From an uncultured Clostridia bacterium (GTDB lineage: Bacteria; Bacillota; Clostridia; Oscillospirales; Ruminococcaceae), in assembly GCA_947625195.1 (NCBI GenBank), contig CANQNK010000005.1:38761-102760 (forward strand): a stretch of 64,000 nt of DNA. Reading direction: 5' to 3'. Shown piece after piece: positions 45,194 to 53,094 of this stretch. Position 1 is the first letter of the stretch. Each line of letters begins with the position of its first letter. The translations under genes and the position numbers were made by a program. The notes beneath the pieces are model-generated. The model made no database searches. It saw only the letters and a program-made list of their open reading frames with translations, and had not been told where the DNA came from.

Positions 45194-46882
45194 ATGAAGA
45201 AAAGGATCATCAGCCTGCTAACAGCGTTTTGCATGGTTTGCGCCACTTTGCTGTGCATATCCGCATCGGCTGAAAGCACGGCAGCTGACAATTCAGCAGA
45301 CAACGGAATAATGAGAGAAGATTTTACAGCAAATGACGCCGTAAATGAGATGGGGTTAGGACTAAACCTTGGAAACACAATGGAGGCGTATGACGCAACC
45401 AACTGCGAACGCTCTTCGTATAAGTGGCCGCCGATCGTAGGAAGCAACAAAGCGACTGATTATGAACATTGCTGGGGTGCGCCCACTACCACTCAGGCCA
45501 TGATCGACGGCATAAAGGCTGCCGGCTTTAATACTGTCAGAATTCCGGTTTTCTGGGGCAATATGATGGTTAATGACGGAACCTATACCATAAATACCGA
45601 ATATTTAAACCGTGTTGAAGAGATAGTTAAATACTGCCGCAACGCCGATCTTTACGCGGTAATAAACATTCACCACTTTGACGAGTTTATCATCAGAAGA
45701 AACGATCTAGAGTCGTGCAAAAAGATTTTTGATACGCTCTGGACACAAATTGCAAATCATTTTGCGGCTTATTCCGACTATGTTATGTTTGAAGGCTTTA
45801 ACGAATACCTGGGCGGAGAACAGTTTGATTCAAGGGGCAATCTAACGGAAGTTCCACGCAATCAGGCTTACGAGCTTACTAATGCACTTAACCAGACGTT
45901 TGTAAATGCAGTAAGAAAAACGGGCGGAAATAACGCACAAAGAATTCTTATTATTTCCGGATACTGGACAAATATCGATCTTACCACATCGCCTGAGTTT
46001 AAGATACCTCAGGACGAAGCGCAAAACAAGCTTATGGTATCGGTTCACTATGTTGACAACTCAATGTACTGGACAAACGCAATAGGCGGAGACAAGTGGA
46101 TGAATTACAGCATAGACCAGTGTGAGAAGCTTAAAAACGCATTTACCGAAAAAGGAATACCCGTGTTTATCGGAGAAACTACATCATCATATCCAAGAAG
46201 TAATTATGACCAAAGTGTCGAAAACAAAGACAGCTCTCAAACATTAAAAACAATGCTTGAACTTATTACGGACTACGGCTTTATCCCCGTTCTCTGGGAC
46301 ACTCCAAACAACTTTTACGACAGAAACAACTGCAAAATAAAGAACGCCAGTGATGCTCAGGTTATACAGACTATTTCAAATAAGTTCACAGTTGAGGAGC
46401 CTACCGAAGAGCCGACTGAAGCTCCTACCGAAGAGCCTACTGATAATCCTTATGAAGGAGAAATTACAGGAACGATCACATTACCGGGATCAGACGCAGA
46501 TGTTACGGTTGAAGTAACGGCAAACGGAGAGGTTGTTTATGCATCCACAGCACAAAGCAAAGGGTACAAAATAAGCGGACTTGAGAGCGGCGAGTATGTA
46601 ATAACGTTTACCGCTGAAAACTGCGCACCCAGAAGCTATGAAGTATCGGTAGACGATATGACAGCGATTGATGCCGAGATACATCTTTACGGTGATGTAA
46701 ACGGCGACGGAACAATAACCACTGCGGACGCGGGAATTGCAAATTCTCACGCAAGCGAGGTAAATGAGCTTAAAGATTATGACTTTGTCGTTGCTGAGGT
46801 AACCGGAGACGGCAAGGTAACTACCGCCGACTTTGGAATGATAAATGCGCACGCAGTCGGAGCAAGTTTGATTTCAAGGTAA
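45194..46882 (+). CDS. Secreted GH5 endoglucanase with X-like module and type I dockerin
   Basis: A 562-residue cellulosome-type enzyme. Residues 1-26 are a signal peptide ending in ISASA. Residues ~45-395 form a glycoside hydrolase family 5 barrel: LGLNLGNTMEAYD at the start, the acid/base Glu204 in FEGFNEYLGG, the conserved His in SVHYVD, the nucleophile Glu328 in PVFIGETTSSY and Trp in VLWDTPNNF. A Glu-Pro-Thr linker (~401-418) follows, then a ~75-residue beta module of the X/carboxypeptidase-regulatory kind. The dockerin (~500-556) has calcium-binding repeats DVNGDGTITTADAGIANSH and EVTGDGKVTTADFGMINAH. In the second repeat Glu replaces the first calcium-binding Asp. It should cut beta-1,4-glucans outside the cell while bound to a cohesin scaffold encoded elsewhere. 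It has its own promoter. Confidence 0.93.
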   Translation: MKKRIISLLTAFCMVCATLLCISASAESTAADNSADNGIMREDFTANDAVNEMGLGLNLGNTMEAYDATNCERSSYKWPPIVGSNKATDYEHCWGAPTTTQAMIDGIKAAGFNTVRIPVFWGNMMVNDGTYTINTEYLNRVEEIVKYCRNADLYAVINIHHFDEFIIRRNDLESCKKIFDTLWTQIANHFAAYSDYVMFEGFNEYLGGEQFDSRGNLTEVPRNQAYELTNALNQTFVNAVRKTGGNNAQRILIISGYWTNIDLTTSPEFKIPQDEAQNKLMVSVHYVDNSMYWTNAIGGDKWMNYSIDQCEKLKNAFTEKGIPVFIGETTSSYPRSNYDQSVENKDSSQTLKTMLELITDYGFIPVLWDTPNNFYDRNNCKIKNASDAQVIQTISNKFTVEEPTEEPTEAPTEEPTDNPYEGEITGTITLPGSDADVTVEVTANGEVVYASTAQSKGYKISGLESGEYVITFTAENCAPRSYEVSVDDMTAIDAEIHLYGDVNGDGTITTADAGIANSHASEVNELKDYDFVVAEVTGDGKVTTADFGMINAHAVGASLISR

Positions 46883-46924
46883 CAACATTAACCATAGTTT
46901 TCTTAAAACCGATATAAAACATTG

Positions 46925-47015
46925 AAACCGCGGAGGTTTTGAACCGACCCCAAAAGTTAGAAATTATACCACATTGTCTAACGAATTAAGGGTGCTTCAT
47001 TTCCCCGCGGTTTTT
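46925..47015. terminator. Cellulase-gene terminator split by an insertion
   Basis: The stem arms AAACCGCGG (46925-46933) and CCGCGGTTT (47005-47013), then TTTTT through 47015, form a 9-bp terminator stem, but they are now 71 bases apart. Removing the 60-bp element and one TTT leaves an 8-base loop, an ideal intrinsic terminator. Whether it still works with the large loop is open. The run of spoIIID ends on its other side. Confidence 0.65.
46940..46999. mobile_element. 60-bp miniature element with IS3-like ends
   Basis: The left end TGAACCGACCCCAAAAGTTAGA and the right end, read inverted, TGAAGCACCCTTAATTCGTTAG share TGAA-(12/13 bases)-GTTAGA. The form resembles terminal repeats of IS3/IS150-type elements (TGA...CCCC...GTTAGAC). 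TTT flanks both sides (46937-46939 and 47000-47002), fitting the 3-bp duplication usual for that family. No coding capacity. It sits in the loop of the terminator between the cellulase gene and spoIIID. Confidence 0.55.
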
Positions 47016-47017
47016 GT

Positions 47018-47281
47018 TTAAGTATTTATTGCCGACTTATGAGCATATTTAAGCTTGGTAGCCTGACCCCCTCTTATATGGCGCTCATTTTTATTTATCT
47101 GCAAAATCTCCTTTACTTTCTGATACAACGAAGGATTTACTTTTTTTAGTTTTACAGAAACATCTTTATGTACGGTACTTTTACTTATTCCGAATTCCTT
47201 AGCACAGGCGCGGACTGTTGCCCTATGATCGACTATATATTCGCCGAGCAGCACGCATCTGTTGTCATCTGACAAATTCAT
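47018..47281 (-). CDS. spoIIID: Sporulation transcriptional regulator SpoIIID
   Basis: A mother-cell DNA-binding protein that modulates sigma-E genes and turns on sigK-type genes. The 87-residue protein matches the family closely: LLGEYIVDHRATVRACAKEFG, the recognition region ISKSTVHKDVS, and the C-terminal HIRGGQATKLKYAHKS basic segment that also contacts DNA. Its length is normal. It is monocistronic and ends beside the split terminator. Its presence indicates that the organism belongs to a spore-forming lineage. Confidence 0.95.
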   Translation of the reverse strand: MNLSDDNRCVLLGEYIVDHRATVRACAKEFGISKSTVHKDVSVKLKKVNPSLYQKVKEILQINKNERHIRGGQATKLKYAHKSAINT

Positions 47282-47444
47282 ATGTAACGCACTCTCCCCT
47301 TACTCTTTTTGTAAAGTATATGCGTCCAAAGTGCTTAATAGAACAATCTGATGCGTTGTGCTTTTCGGACTGACGTATTCAGATATGTCAGAAACAGCAT
47401 TTGTTACAACGAATAATCTAAAGCAAATGTAAATTCTTAAGTTT

Positions 47445-47469
47445 TCACATATTATTCATAAATATGTGA
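47445..47469. promoter_or_regulatory. Inverted repeat upstream of the CBS-domain gene
   Basis: TCACATA and TATGTGA are separated by 11 AT-rich bases, about 55 bases before the start codon and next to a weak TATTAT -10 candidate. It is a possible operator. Confidence 0.35.
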
Positions 47470-47523
47470 TAGTATTATTTATAGAGAAAAAATCTCAGAG
47501 CAACCCGGAGGGAAAGGTATTAA

Positions 47524-47949
47524 ATGAATATTATCTCACTTCTTAAACCTAAGTCAACAGTATCGTATGTGTACGACTCAAGCACATTAAGACAGGGGCT
47601 TGAACAGATGAAAGCCCATAGATTCACGGCCACTCCTGTCATTACTCACGAAGGAAAATACGCAGGAGTTGTTTCAGAGGGCGACTTTCTGTGGTATCTG
47701 TTAAAAAAAGATGCTAAGTCTGATTTAAAGCATTTGGAGTCAGTATACATAAAGGACATTATAGACGCCAATAAGTTTAAACCCGTTAGAATAACCGCGA
47801 CGATGAAAGACCTGTTGCTAATGGTAATGAACCAGAACTTTGTTTCTGTGATAGACGACAGAGACTGCTTTATCGGAATAATAACAAGAAAATCGGTGCT
47901 TGAATATTTTTATACAAAAGAAGCTGAAAATGAAATTGAATATCAGTAA
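47524..47949 (+). CDS. CBS-domain pair protein
   Basis: A stand-alone 141-residue protein made of two CBS motifs. The first is around KAHRFTATPVITHEGKYAGVVSEGDFL and the second around MNQNFVSVIDDRDCFIGIITRKSVLEYF. CBS pairs (Bateman modules) bind adenine nucleotides such as AMP, ATP or SAM and act as energy or ligand sensors, often on partner proteins. A strong GGAGGGAAAGG precedes the start. The gene is alone between terminators, so the partner cannot be inferred. Confidence 0.88.
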   Translation: MNIISLLKPKSTVSYVYDSSTLRQGLEQMKAHRFTATPVITHEGKYAGVVSEGDFLWYLLKKDAKSDLKHLESVYIKDIIDANKFKPVRITATMKDLLLMVMNQNFVSVIDDRDCFIGIITRKSVLEYFYTKEAENEIEYQ

Positions 47950-47953
47950 AAAC

Positions 47954-47990
47954 AAATCCGACTGCCTAAAATACGCAGCCGGATTTTCCT
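47954..47990. terminator. Bidirectional terminator, CBS gene versus LCP gene
   Basis: AAATCCG-A-CTGC pairs with GCAG-C-CGGATTT around a 9-base loop, with one A/C mismatch. T-rich sequence follows on the plus strand and T-runs on the minus strand. Confidence 0.75.
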
Positions 47991-49571
47991 TTAATAAAAC
48001 ATATTCATTTCGCCCAAACCGTCGTAAGTACCATAGCCGTCTGTGTCAGTCTGCTCGGTATTTTCGGTGCTTCGTTCAGTAGTCAAATCACTCATATTTG
48101 TATATCCGTAAACCGTTTCCTGAAACAGCCTTATATTTTGCGTAATATCCACAACCAATACGTCCTGCGTTCTGATTGTTTCGTTGGTATACATCCCGTC
48201 TGCGGGAATTCTAAGCTGATTTATTTCATAAGACAAGAGGTCTGCCGAATTGTACAGAAGATAAGCTATCTCTCCGTCGGTAAGATTTGTTTTAAGCTGT
48301 CTTAACACCTTGTCCAAAAGGTCAGAAAGCTCAATCAGACTCATATTCTTCGCCTTTTCGGCTATTTTGGTTACAACCCTCCTCTGCCTTGCGGTTCTTT
48401 CAAAATCGGCAGCTCCCACATATCTAAGCCTTGAATACGCAAGCGCCTGATTTCCGTTCATGTGATATGTTCCGCCCTCTGTCAGATAGTCTGTACCCTT
48501 CTTGTTGCCAAGGCAGTCATTCTGCTCCGCTATAGGCGCCTGCATACCTATCGCCTCTTCATCGGATATTCTTATGTCAAGACCTCCGCAAGCATTTACT
48601 ATATCAATAAACGAATAGAAGTTGAACAGAACGTATTTGTCAACATCAACGCCGAAGTTGTTTTTAAGCGTCTGCATTGTAAGCTCTGCACCTCCCGCAC
48701 CATATGCGGAATTAAGCTTTGCGTAAACTCCGCCTGACTGCGCAATTTCAACGTACATATCGCGCATAAACGATGTAAGGGTTACCTCCTTGGTTTCCTC
48801 GTTTATGGAGCACAGCATCATAACGTCTGTGTTTCCTGTGGTATTGTCGGCGGTGTCTCTTATATCCTCGCCGATTATCAAAATATTCGTTACGTTGTCG
48901 CTTGAGATAAATCCCTGCTGGGCTTTAGCGAGCTGCTCTCTCAGCTGATTTTCTCTCTCAAGATCATCGGATGTAGCAGAATTCAGGGTTATTCCCCAGT
49001 TGCCTTGATTCTGTGAGTCAGATCTCTGCAAAAGCCCGGTAAAATATCCGAAAACAGAAATTCCAACGCCGAGCAGAATAAACACCACTCCTAAAATATA
49101 GCATACTGCTATTGAGGTTATTCTCTTTTTTGTAAGATTTTTTCGGTTGACCTTTACATCTTCTGAATTATTTTCCCGCGATTCTGGGCTGGTCTGTTTT
49201 ATACTTACCGCAGCAGACGGCTCAAGCTTTTTATTCAGATCGCCTGTTCTGATATCGTTATGCTCCTCATCCGTCCTTTTTGCAACCGCCGCTGCAATCA
49301 TTGAAGCCATATCCCTTACACTGTCGCCTTTTACATTACTATTTTCAAAAGCATTTTTAACCGTCGGCTCACTTATTTTACTTTTCTTATCCGGAATACT
49401 GATGTCCGAATCAAAGTCCAAAAGATAGTCCTCCTCATTTAAAAAGATATCCTTAGAGCTTTCGCGGTTTTCACTTTTATCAGACAATGTATTTCTTTTC
49501 ATAACGTCACTTATAATATCGTCCACGGACATAGCATTTTTTTCTTTTGCGTCATTATTTTTTTCTGACAT
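47991..49571 (-). CDS. LytR-CpsA-Psr family glycopolymer transferase
   Basis: A 526-residue protein that attaches wall teichoic acid or other glycopolymers from lipid carriers to peptidoglycan. A long acidic, Ser/Lys-rich cytoplasmic N-terminus (~150 residues) is followed by one membrane helix (ITSIAVCYILGVVFILLGVGISVFGYF region). The LCP domain then shows ILIIGEDIRDTADNTTGNTDVMMLCSI with the conserved Asp/Arg pair, LTSFMRDMYVEI, and LAYSRLRYVGAADFERTARQRRV with the polyprenyl-phosphate arginines. I start at the ATG at 49571, which has AGGAG at 8 bases. The extended cytoplasmic region is longer than in Bacillus LCP proteins and may be a regulatory platform. Confidence 0.92.
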   Translation of the reverse strand: MSEKNNDAKEKNAMSVDDIISDVMKRNTLSDKSENRESSKDIFLNEEDYLLDFDSDISIPDKKSKISEPTVKNAFENSNVKGDSVRDMASMIAAAVAKRTDEEHNDIRTGDLNKKLEPSAAVSIKQTSPESRENNSEDVKVNRKNLTKKRITSIAVCYILGVVFILLGVGISVFGYFTGLLQRSDSQNQGNWGITLNSATSDDLERENQLREQLAKAQQGFISSDNVTNILIIGEDIRDTADNTTGNTDVMMLCSINEETKEVTLTSFMRDMYVEIAQSGGVYAKLNSAYGAGGAELTMQTLKNNFGVDVDKYVLFNFYSFIDIVNACGGLDIRISDEEAIGMQAPIAEQNDCLGNKKGTDYLTEGGTYHMNGNQALAYSRLRYVGAADFERTARQRRVVTKIAEKAKNMSLIELSDLLDKVLRQLKTNLTDGEIAYLLYNSADLLSYEINQLRIPADGMYTNETIRTQDVLVVDITQNIRLFQETVYGYTNMSDLTTERSTENTEQTDTDGYGTYDGLGEMNMFY

Positions 49572-49708
49572 CACAAATCTCCTGTTCTTTATTGCTCCTT
49601 ATATTTTTATACTAAAATGCTTCGTTTATGTTATTTAAATCATTATACAACAATTTTTCCTCAATTTCAACTATAATTTCAACAAACCCGTAAAAAGAAG
49701 CAAAACAA

Positions 49709-50491
49709 TTATCCGAGCGCTACGTCGAGCGACATCATAAGTATAAATCCGGCGGTAAAGAATAGCGTTCCGAAGTATGAATGCTCACCCTCTGTAAGTC
49801 CGGGAATCATTTCTTCAACAATTACATAAAGCATCGCTCCCGCCGCAAAACTTAAAAGAAACGGCAACACCGGTGTTATAACGCCTGCTATCAGGATAGT
49901 TATCACCGCTCCGACAGGCTCAACCGCCCCTGACAAAACTCCGCACAAAAAAGCCTTTGCGTTTTTCATTCCTACCGCACTAAGCGGCATCGAAATTATA
50001 GCGCCCTCCGGGAAATTCTGAATGGCAATTCCAAATGACAAAGCAGTAACCATAGCGGCAGTTATATCAGAACCTCCTTTAAGAAAGCCCGCAATAATAA
50101 CGCCTACCGCCATCCCCTCGGGAAGGTTGTGAAGAGTTACCGCTAAAACCAGCTTAGAAGTTCTTTTAAACTTGCTGTTTTCCGCCTTTTCACACTCACT
50201 GTTAGCGCTGAGCCTGGCGGCGATCTTATCAAGCGCCAGCAATATCAACACCCCGAATAAAAGTCCTGCCGCAGCAGGAATAAAGGAAAGCTTTCCCATA
50301 CCGCTAACCTGCTCCATCGCAGGGATCAAAAGGCTCCACACAGATGCCGCAAGCATTACTCCCGCAGCAAAACCCATTAGCGCACGTTGTGTTTTAGCAC
50401 CAAGCTGTCCTTTCATAAAAAACACGCAGGCCGCGCCTAAAGATGTTCCCAAAAATGGAAGTGAAACATTTATTATTATATCTGAAATCAT
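49709..50491 (-). CDS. ZIP-family metal transporter
   Basis: A 260-residue membrane protein with eight helices. The two metal-site helices carry TLHNLPEGMAVGVIIAG and ALSFGIAIQNFPEGAIISMPL, the paired HNxPEG and QNxPEG motifs of the GufA-like ZIP branch. It probably imports zinc or a related divalent cation. The variable cytoplasmic loop is short and holds NSECEKAENSKF. I start at the ATG at 50491 with GTGAGG upstream; a GTG four codons earlier is part of that site. It is downstream of the spoVT terminator. Confidence 0.9.
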   Translation of the reverse strand: MISDIIINVSLPFLGTSLGAACVFFMKGQLGAKTQRALMGFAAGVMLAASVWSLLIPAMEQVSGMGKLSFIPAAAGLLFGVLILLALDKIAARLSANSECEKAENSKFKRTSKLVLAVTLHNLPEGMAVGVIIAGFLKGGSDITAAMVTALSFGIAIQNFPEGAIISMPLSAVGMKNAKAFLCGVLSGAVEPVGAVITILIAGVITPVLPFLLSFAAGAMLYVIVEEMIPGLTEGEHSYFGTLFFTAGFILMMSLDVALG

Positions 50492-50571
50492 TGTAAACCT
50501 CACAGTACTCGCATTTTGTCATTTATAATATTATATTGCACTCGACTGTTTAGGTTACAAAAAAATAAAGC

Positions 50572-50589
50572 CCCGCATTACATCGCGGG
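50572..50589 (-). terminator. Terminator of spoVT
   Basis: On the minus strand CCCGC and GCGGG (8-base loop) are followed by GCTTTATTTTTTTG, 19 bases past the stop codon. Confidence 0.7.
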
Positions 50590-50607
50590 ACCTTATAAAA
50601 AAGTCTT

Positions 50608-51141
50608 TTAACTTTCTATCTGTTTTCCCAAAAACATAGCAGCAGCTTTAGTAAGCATAAGATGCTTCTCACTGACCGGCTGATCATTTTCGCCTTCCAC
50701 AAAAGCTACGGCTCCGGTTACATCGCCAGAAGAAATAATTGGGGTTATCGCCAGTGCAGACTTTGACACTCCTTCAATCGGCATAAGCTCATCTCCGTTT
50801 TTAATATATGTGCTTCTGCTTTCTATCAGGTCCTCAAGTGCCTGTGAAACCCTTCTCTCGCTGTACTCCTTTTTTGAAGTTCCTGCAACTGCTACTACGT
50901 GGTCTCTGTCAAACACCACCACCGGGGCTCCGCCGAGTTTGTATATGACCTCTGCGGCAGAAGTAGCAGCTTCGCTCATTTCGTGAATCGACGAATACTT
51001 TTTAAAGATTACCTCACCCTCGCTGTTTGTAAAAATTTCAAGCGGGTCGCCCTCTCTTATTCTTAGTGTTCTTCTTATTTCTTTCGGAATAACGACCCGC
51101 CCGAGATCATCAATCCGTCTAACTATTCCTGTTGCTTTCAT
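50608..51141 (-). CDS. spoVT: Stage V sporulation protein T (AbrB-like regulator)
   Basis: A forespore transcription factor made under sigma-G control in Bacillus. The 177-residue length is typical. The N-terminal AbrB swapped-hairpin DNA-binding domain reads MKATGIVRRIDDLGRVVIPK and continues EIRRTLRIREGDPLEIF. The C-terminal GAF-like domain spans ~60-177, with APVVVFDRDHVVAVAG and TPIISSGDVTGAVAFVEGE. AAGGAG precedes the start. It is followed by its own terminator and lies next to spo0A on the same strand with a 145-base AT-rich gap. Confidence 0.93.
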   Translation of the reverse strand: MKATGIVRRIDDLGRVVIPKEIRRTLRIREGDPLEIFTNSEGEVIFKKYSSIHEMSEAATSAAEVIYKLGGAPVVVFDRDHVVAVAGTSKKEYSERRVSQALEDLIESRSTYIKNGDELMPIEGVSKSALAITPIISSGDVTGAVAFVEGENDQPVSEKHLMLTKAAAMFLGKQIES

Positions 51142-51286
51142 TATATATTCTCCTTTTCTCTTAGCAAATTTTTATTAAATGTAAAAGTATTATCTGCAAA
51201 AGATCAGGGAATATACTTTTAATTATTTTTATAAAACAAAGTAAAATTCAAATTACACATTTTAAAAGCCTTTGAGCTTATAAAAA

Positions 51287-52048
51287 TCAAAAATGTACAG
51301 CAGACTCTCCGTTTATGTTGATCTTATCGACAACAAGGGCAATAAACTCGCTGTTGGTAGGCTTTCCCTTACCGGCATTGATGGTATACCCGAATAAAGA
51401 ATTGAGGGTATCTATATTTCCTCTCTCCCACGCGATCTCAATAGCATGTCTTATTGCCCTTTCAACTCTCGTAGGAGTTGTGTTGAATTCCTTTGCAACG
51501 GACGGGTAAAGCTCCTTGGTAACGCTGCTGAGCATTTTACCGTCATTTACCGAAAGTATAATCGCCTCACGAAGATAGTGATATCCTTTTACATGAGCAG
51601 GAACGCCAATCCTGTGAATGATATTTGTTACTATTACCTTCAGATCCTGCCCACCTTCATTTTCTGTTTTCGATGTGTAGTTGATGATTGTGTTTATTCT
51701 GTCAGCAAGCGCCTTGATTTCAAAAGGCGTTCTCATATAGTATGAAGCTCCCAGTTCCATTACGCTTTTCTCAATAAACTGATTGTCAAAAGAGCTGACA
51801 ACTATAATGTATGGTCTTTTGATTTTTGAGTCATTTAACTTTTTTATAAACTCAATTGCGTCCAGGTTTGGCATAATAGCATCAATTACCACAACGTCCG
51901 GACTTATATCTTTAATTGCGTTAAACAGCGTATTTCCGTCTTTATGACGAGTAACAACATAAAAATCCATTTTGCGAAGAGAACTTGCAACATTCACTCC
52001 AAAACTCGGGCTATCGTCACCGATAAGAACCTTAACTTTCTGATCCAT
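51287..52048 (-). CDS. spo0A: Sporulation master regulator Spo0A
   Basis: The response regulator that starts sporulation. The 253-residue protein has a receiver domain with acidic pocket Asp11/Asp12 and the phospho-acceptor Asp56 in [11 protein letters not shown]. The C-terminal DNA-binding domain contains the invariant [24 protein letters not shown] recognition region (in two parts around residue 205). I start at 52048 because AAGGA lies at a workable distance, while the longer start at 52057 overlaps it. Oddly, the receiver lysine that normally precedes Pro-Phe (KPF) is Thr (MRTPFE), and the Gly after LD in the MPxLDG motif is Ala. The DNA-binding half is fully conserved. Confidence 0.95.
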   Translation of the reverse strand: MDQKVKVLIGDDSPSFGVNVASSLRKMDFYVVTRHKDGNTLFNAIKDISPDVVVIDAIMPNLDAIEFIKKLNDSKIKRPYIIVVSSFDNQFIEKSVMELGASYYMRTPFEIKALADRINTIINYTSKTENEGGQDLKVIVTNIIHRIGVPAHVKGYHYLREAIILSVNDGKMLSSVTKELYPSVAKEFNTTPTRVERAIRHAIEIAWERGNIDTLNSLFGYTINAGKGKPTNSEFIALVVDKININGESAVHF

Positions 52049-52117
52049 TATAACCATTCCTTTCTTTTTTAAGCCCTGAAATTTTTATTTCAGAGGTTCA
52101 CCATATATTTCACCTTT

Positions 52118-52147
52118 ATTTTATCATATTTTTTATAACAAAACAAG
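52118..52147 (-). promoter_or_regulatory. Candidate promoter of spo0A
   Basis: On the minus strand TTGTTT (52147-52142), an 18-base spacer and TAAAAT (52123-52118), about 70 bases before the start codon. Confidence 0.4.
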
Positions 52148-52161
52148 TATTCAAATAAAGA

Positions 52162-52206
52162 GTTATGACAATTTTTTATAATAGCTGTCGAAACTTGTCA
52201 TAACTG
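52162..52206. promoter_or_regulatory. 11-bp inverted repeat enclosing a 0A-box, between spo0A and the DUF3842 gene
   Basis: AGTTATGACAA (52162-52172) and TTGTCATAACT (52196-52206) are perfect inverted copies. The spacer holds TGTCGAA at 52187-52193, an exact match to the Spo0A-binding box. This 416-base intergenic stretch (52049-52464) also holds the spo0A promoter and two rightward promoter candidates. No further gene was seen in it. Confidence 0.5.
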
Positions 52207-52225
52207 TTAAATTTAAGTTATAATA
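52196..52225 (+). promoter_or_regulatory. Rightward promoter overlapping the inverted repeat
   Basis: TTGTCA (52196-52201, inside the right arm of the repeat), an 18-base spacer and TATAAT (52220-52225). A protein bound at the repeat would block this -35 box. Confidence 0.4.
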
Positions 52226-52355
52226 CTTTCAGATATAACAAATAGTAATAACCAAAACAGGCTGTTTTAGTGTAATATGAACAACAATCACTTTTGAAAA
52301 TTCGCCCGATCCGTTAGTCTCACCTTGGACATATATTGGTGCATAAGGCCATTAC

Positions 52356-52379
52356 AAGCCTTGCATAAAGCCTTGCATA
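52356..52379 (+). repeat. Two tandem copies of a 12-bp unit
   Basis: AAGCCTTGCATA is present twice head to tail. The second copy provides the TTGCAT -35 box of the promoter immediately downstream. Confidence 0.7.
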
Positions 52380-52401
52380 AAATCAATAGGTATGGTATAA
52401 T
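52373..52401 (+). promoter_or_regulatory. Extended -10 promoter of the DUF3842 gene
   Basis: TTGCAT at 52373-52378, 17 bases, TATAAT at 52396-52401 preceded by TGG. Its -35 lies in the tandem repeat. Confidence 0.55.
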
Positions 52402-52464
52402 GTAAAAGCTATATTAAACTTTATTGTGATAATAAATCTCGTTTATATAAGGAGACCGACTGTT

Positions 52465-52872
52465 ATGAACATACTCATTATAGACGCACAGGGCGGAGGT
52501 ATCGGCAGACAGTTAGTGGACGCCATAAAACAAAATATACCTGACGCATCGGTCACTGCGGTAGGCACAAACGGTGCTGCCACCTCTGCTATGCTAAAAG
52601 CCGGAGCCGACAATGCGGCAACCGGTGAGAACGCCGTAATAGTCGGTTGCCGTAAAGCGGATATTATCGTAGGTCCTATAGGTATAGTAATTGCCGATTC
52701 TTTACTCGGAGAGGTTACGCCAAAAATGGCTCTTGCCGTTGCTCAGAGCAATGCAAAACGCATACTGATACCGTTTAATCACTGTGACAACGTAATAGTT
52801 GGAATTTCGGACTATAATATAGGAAAGCTTGTGCGCGATGCCGTAAGCGAGATTCAAAATATTTCCATGTAA
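52465..52872 (+). CDS. DUF3842 family protein
   Basis: A 135-residue cytosolic protein. It begins NILIIDAQGGGIGRQLVDAI, a dinucleotide- or flavin-binding-like beta-alpha-beta start, and has VGTNGAATSAMLKAGADNAATGENAVIV and GPIGIVIADSLLGEVTPKMALAVAQS. The family is widespread in Clostridia and its function is unknown. I start at 52465 with AAGGAG 11 bases upstream; the longer frame runs back into the promoter. The next operon starts about 15 bases later with its own promoter. Confidence 0.82.
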   Translation: MNILIIDAQGGGIGRQLVDAIKQNIPDASVTAVGTNGAATSAMLKAGADNAATGENAVIVGCRKADIIVGPIGIVIADSLLGEVTPKMALAVAQSNAKRILIPFNHCDNVIVGISDYNIGKLVRDAVSEIQNISM

Positions 52873-52886
52873 TTACATAAGCTCAG

Positions 52887-52915
52887 TTGACAAGTAAAAG
52901 AAATTGTTGTATAAT
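52887..52915 (+). promoter_or_regulatory. Consensus promoter of the lar-locus transcript
   Basis: TTGACA at 52887-52892, 17 bases, TATAAT at 52910-52915: a perfect sigma-A match. Transcription would start near 52922, leaving a leader of about 170 nt before the first gene. Confidence 0.75.
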
Positions 52916-52921
52916 ATTTAC

Positions 52922-53046
52922 AGCGGCAAGAAGCCGACTTAAAAGCACTGAAGTGTTTTGCAATCATCTACTGATATTTATTATGCTTGTTTGTATACTA
53001 AGAAGGTATGCGTTTTCTCCGAAGAGGGATAGCGTGTACCTTTTTT
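52922..53046 (+). ncRNA. Leader RNA with terminator ahead of the lar locus
   Basis: After the promoter the leader shows a hairpin CGGC-AAGAA-GCCG (52924-52936), a hairpin AAAGCACT / AGTGTTTT (52942-52959), and an intrinsic-terminator shape: AAGGTATGCG (53003-53012) with CGTGTACCTT (53033-53042), two wobble pairs, then a run of Ts. The terminator precedes the first start codon by about 50 bases, so it would act as an attenuator. A ligand-sensing RNA is plausible, with nickel or the pincer cofactor as obvious guesses. I did not recognise the NiCo or another known riboswitch consensus. Confidence 0.45.
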
Positions 53047-53094
53047 AATAAAGCGCATTGCTTACACTAACGCTATATTATAGGAGGGTAAAAA

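Noticed and set aside
52922..53046. NiCo riboswitch ahead of the lar locus
   Set aside because: The gene context suggested it, but the four-way junction with its conserved purine-rich internal loops is not visible.
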